A stretch of 8,991 bases of DNA from Clostridiales bacterium (GTDB lineage Bacteria > Bacillota > Clostridia > Lachnospirales > WQUN01), in NCBI GenBank assembly GCA_031254075.1, contig JAIRVD010000169.1:1-8991 (forward strand), written 5' to 3'. Made by a program: the position numbers and the translations under genes. This document shows, in pieces, positions 6,368-8,991 of the stretch; position 1 is the first letter of the stretch; each line of letters starts with the position of its first letter. Under the pieces are notes generated by a model. That model saw only the letters and a list, made by a program, of their open reading frames with translations, was not told where the DNA came from and searched no databases.

Positions 6368-8991
6368 GTGGAGAAAAACAGGGTACGTTCTACGCGTGGC
6401 ATGGGGCCTGTGAGAGCCACCTACTCGCGTATTGCCGAAGTTCTGGATATTCCGAATCTGATAGAGGTTCAGAAGGAGAGCTACAACTGGTTTGTAAGAG
6501 AAGGACTTCGGGAGGTGTTTCATGATATTTCTCCAATCACGGACTATAGCGGAAACTTAGTTCTTGACCTTATTGATTTAACACTGGACGGAAAACCCAA
6601 ATATACAATTGAAGAATGTAAAGAGCGGGATGCGACGTATGCCGCTTCTTTGCGTGTAAAATGCCGTCTGCATAATAAAGAAGTGGACGAAATAAAGGAA
6701 CAGGATATATTCATGGGTGATTTTCCGTTAATGACGGAAAACGGCACATTCATAATCAACGGCGCGGAACGTGTAATTGTAAGCCAGTTGATGCGTTCGC
6801 CCGGGATTTATTACAATATCGAACATGACAAAGTCGGAAAAATTCTTGTTTCCGCGAGCGTGATTCCTAATCGCGGCGCGTGGTTGGAATTCGACACCGA
6901 CTCAAACGACGTTTTTTATGTGCGCATAGACCGTACCCGTAAAGTTCCGGTTACTGTTTTAATGCGCTCGCTTGGCGTTGGGACGGATGAAGAAATTCTG
7001 GCGAAATTCGGCGACGACCCGAAAATTCTTGCCACAATCGAAAAAGATATCGCGAAAACGCATGAAGACGGGCTTGTTGAAGCATATAAACGTCTGCGCC
7101 CGGGCGAACCTCCTACGGTTGACGGTGCGCAATCGCTTCTTAATAATATGTTCTTTGACCCGAAAAGATATGATTTGGCGAAAGTCGGTCGTTATAAATT
7201 CAATAAAAAATTATCGTTAAAATCGCGTGTAAAAGGACGCGTTCTTGCTGCGAATGCCGTTTCACCCGATTCGGGCGAAATTATCGCCGAAGCCGGCGTT
7301 GAGCTTTCTGCCGAACTCGCCGAGCAAATTCAAAACGCAGGATGTCCGCATGTTGATATCTTGGTTGAAGAAGACCGCACTTTGCGCGTTCTTTCAAATA
7401 TGACGGTGGATATTGACTCATATCTCGAACCTTACGGGCTTTCCGCAAAAGATTTCGGAATTCAAGAAAAGGTTTATTACCCGATGCTTCGCGCGTTGCT
7501 TCAAGCACCCGACAAAGAAGAGCTTTCGCGTTTGATTAAGCAAAACATGTCGAAGCTTCTGCCGAAAACAATTACATTTGAAGATATAATGGCGGCGATT
7601 TCGTATGCAATCGGCGTGGAATTCGGCGTAGGAAATCGCGACGACATTGACCATCTCGGCAACAGACGCATTCGAGCGGTCGGCGAGTTGTTGCAAAATC
7701 AATTCCGCATCGGGCTCACAAGAATGGAACGCGTTGTTAAAGAGCGCATGACGATTCAAGATATGGATATTGTTACGCCGCAGGCTTTGATTAATATTCG
7801 TCCCGTCACAGCCGCGATTAAGGAATTTTTCGGTTCGTCACAGCTTTCGCAGTTTATGGGGCAGACGAATCCGTTGGACGAGCTTTCACATAAACGCCGC
7901 CTTTCCGCGCTCGGTCCGGGCGGACTTTCGCGTGACCGCGCGGGCTTCGAGGTTCGCGACGTTCACAGCTCGCACTATGGACGTATGTGTCCGATTGAAA
8001 CGCCTGAAGGCCCGAACATCGGGCTCATTAACTCGCTTGCGACTTACGCGCGTATAAACGAATACGGTTTTATCGAAGCACCGTACCGTTTTGTTGAAAA
8101 GCGCGTTGGTGCGCCGCCCGTTGTAACAAATAACTTTATTTATGTAACCGCAGATGAAGAAGAAAATTATATCATCGCGCAGGCAAACGAACCGATTACG
8201 GAAAACGGAAACTTTGTTAACCGCCGCGTATCGGGGCGTTTCCGCGATGAAATTCAGGAATTCGACCCGTCGCGAATCGACTTGATGGACGTTTCGCCAA
8301 AGCAAATTGTTTCGGTTGCGACAGCTTTGATTCCATTCCTTGAAAACGACGATGTTTCGCGCGCGTTAATGGGCTCGAACATGCAACGCCAAGCCGTTCC
8401 GCTGATGACAACCGATGCGCCCGTTGTTGGTACCGGAATGGAATATAAAGTCGCACTGGATTCGGGAGTTGTTTTAATTGCCGAAACCGACGGCGTCGTT
8501 GAAGAAGTCACCGCGAGCCATATTCATGTGCGCGAAAGCGATGGGAAAAAAGTGAACTATCGTCTCACAAAATTTATGCGTTCGAATCAGGGAACTTGCA
8601 TAAATCAGCGTCCGATTGTTGCTAAAGGACAGCATATAAAAACGGGACAGGTAATCGCCGACGGTCCTTCGACCGATAACGGTGAGCTCGCACTCGGAAA
8701 AAATCCGTTAATCGGATTTATGGCATGGGAAGGCTACAATTACGAGGACGCGATTCTTCTGAGCGAAACGCTTGTTCGCGATGATATTTACACTTCTATT
8801 CATATCGAAGAATACGAAGCAGAAGCTCGTGATACAAAACTCGGTCCGGAAGAAATTACGCGAGACATTCCCAATGTCGGCGAAGACGCGATGAAAGACT
8901 TGGACGAAGACGGAATTATTCGCATCGGCGCGGAAGTCGGTCCGAATGATATATTGGTAGGAAAAGTTACGCCGAAGGGCGAAACGGAACT
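6368..8991 (+). CDS. rpoB: RNA polymerase beta subunit, N-terminal 874 residues (3' end beyond window)
   Basis: Starts at GTG 6368, 7 bases after aaggggt (6354-6360), and remains open to the window edge. It is the core polymerase subunit forming much of the catalytic cleft. Visible landmarks: the N-terminal segment [52 protein letters not shown] with [29 protein letters not shown]; the rifampicin-pocket cluster I from about residue 488 ([22 protein letters not shown]); [35 protein letters not shown]; and [15 protein letters not shown] with the conserved Glu793-Asp794 near the active centre. The sequence resembles clostridial RpoB. Gly498 replaces the Asp found at E. coli position 516. rpoC should follow to the right. 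rplL is not the immediate upstream neighbour. Confidence 0.98.
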   Translation, partial: MEKNRVRSTRGMGPVRATYSRIAEVLDIPNLIEVQKESYNWFVREGLREVFHDISPITDYSGNLVLDLIDLTLDGKPKYTIEECKERDATYAASLRVKCRLHNKEVDEIKEQDIFMGDFPLMTENGTFIINGAERVIVSQLMRSPGIYYNIEHDKVGKILVSASVIPNRGAWLEFDTDSNDVFYVRIDRTRKVPVTVLMRSLGVGTDEEILAKFGDDPKILATIEKDIAKTHEDGLVEAYKRLRPGEPPTVDGAQSLLNNMFFDPKRYDLAKVGRYKFNKKLSLKSRVKGRVLAANAVSPDSGEIIAEAGVELSAELAEQIQNAGCPHVDILVEEDRTLRVLSNMTVDIDSYLEPYGLSAKDFGIQEKVYYPMLRALLQAPDKEELSRLIKQNMSKLLPKTITFEDIMAAISYAIGVEFGVGNRDDIDHLGNRRIRAVGELLQNQFRIGLTRMERVVKERMTIQDMDIVTPQALINIRPVTAAIKEFFGSSQLSQFMGQTNPLDELSHKRRLSALGPGGLSRDRAGFEVRDVHSSHYGRMCPIETPEGPNIGLINSLATYARINEYGFIEAPYRFVEKRVGAPPVVTNNFIYVTADEEENYIIAQANEPITENGNFVNRRVSGRFRDEIQEFDPSRIDLMDVSPKQIVSVATALIPFLENDDVSRALMGSNMQRQAVPLMTTDAPVVGTGMEYKVALDSGVVLIAETDGVVEEVTASHIHVRESDGKKVNYRLTKFMRSNQGTCINQRPIVAKGQHIKTGQVIADGPSTDNGELALGKNPLIGFMAWEGYNYEDAILLSETLVRDDIYTSIHIEEYEAEARDTKLGPEEITRDIPNVGEDAMKDLDEDGIIRIGAEVGPNDILVGKVTPKGETE

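Noticed and set aside
6195..6413. 72-codon frame across the rpoB promoter and start
   Set aside because: Its start sits on the -35 region, so it could not be translated from the rpoB transcript, and it overlaps the rpoB start without any recognisable product.
7281..8511. Several antisense open frames in rpoB
   Set aside because: All lie opposite highly conserved RpoB sequence, lack start signals and show no family features.
1..8991. tRNA, rRNA or CRISPR features
   Set aside because: No cloverleaf-like gene, rRNA segment or regularly spaced palindromic repeat with unique spacers was seen; the only tandem repeat is the coding LRR array.

Overview
The window reads as a chromosomal segment of an endospore-forming, Clostridia-like Firmicute. 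The reasons are a C-terminal segment of SpoIVA (a coat ATPase restricted to endospore formers), a Firmicutes-type RpoB, purine-rich Shine-Dalgarno sites with frequent GTG/TTG starts, and a sigma-A promoter close to consensus. Base composition is moderate by eye, with AT-rich intergenic gaps. I cannot name the genus. Every gene lies on the + strand.

Region 1 (1-644) is the most interesting. It holds the last 123 codons of a large serine recombinase, followed directly by the last ~92 codons of spoIVA in another frame. SpoIVA homology begins abruptly at about position 366, within the final codons of the recombinase. This is the layout expected at one end of an integrated, recombinase-encoding element that has split spoIVA. 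It resembles the skin element in sigK of Bacillus subtilis. The rest of the recombinase, the rest of the element and the 5' ~400 codons of spoIVA should lie to the left of the window. A strong hairpin terminator (645-697) closes the spoIVA fragment.

Region 2 (698-4254) is a compact set of genes: recA, then prs (ribose-phosphate diphosphokinase) 2 bases later, then a 12-helix MFS-type transporter 2 bases after that. They probably share the promoter just upstream of recA.

Region 3 (4247-6059) continues without a gap. A 188-residue cytoplasmic protein with a lipocalin-like C-terminal domain overlaps the transporter gene by 8 bases. A membrane-anchored leucine-rich-repeat protein with a C-terminal beta-sandwich-like domain follows 1 base later. 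Both are of unknown function.

Region 4 (6060-8991) has a 308-base gap with a very good sigma-A promoter and a leader of about 130 bases, then rpoB, which runs off the right edge after 874 codons. The rifampicin pocket of this RpoB carries Gly at the position of E. coli Asp516. The usual rplL neighbour is absent immediately upstream.

The candidate undescribed system is the predicted spoIVA-splitting element. The sequence shows a split. Developmental excision is inference.
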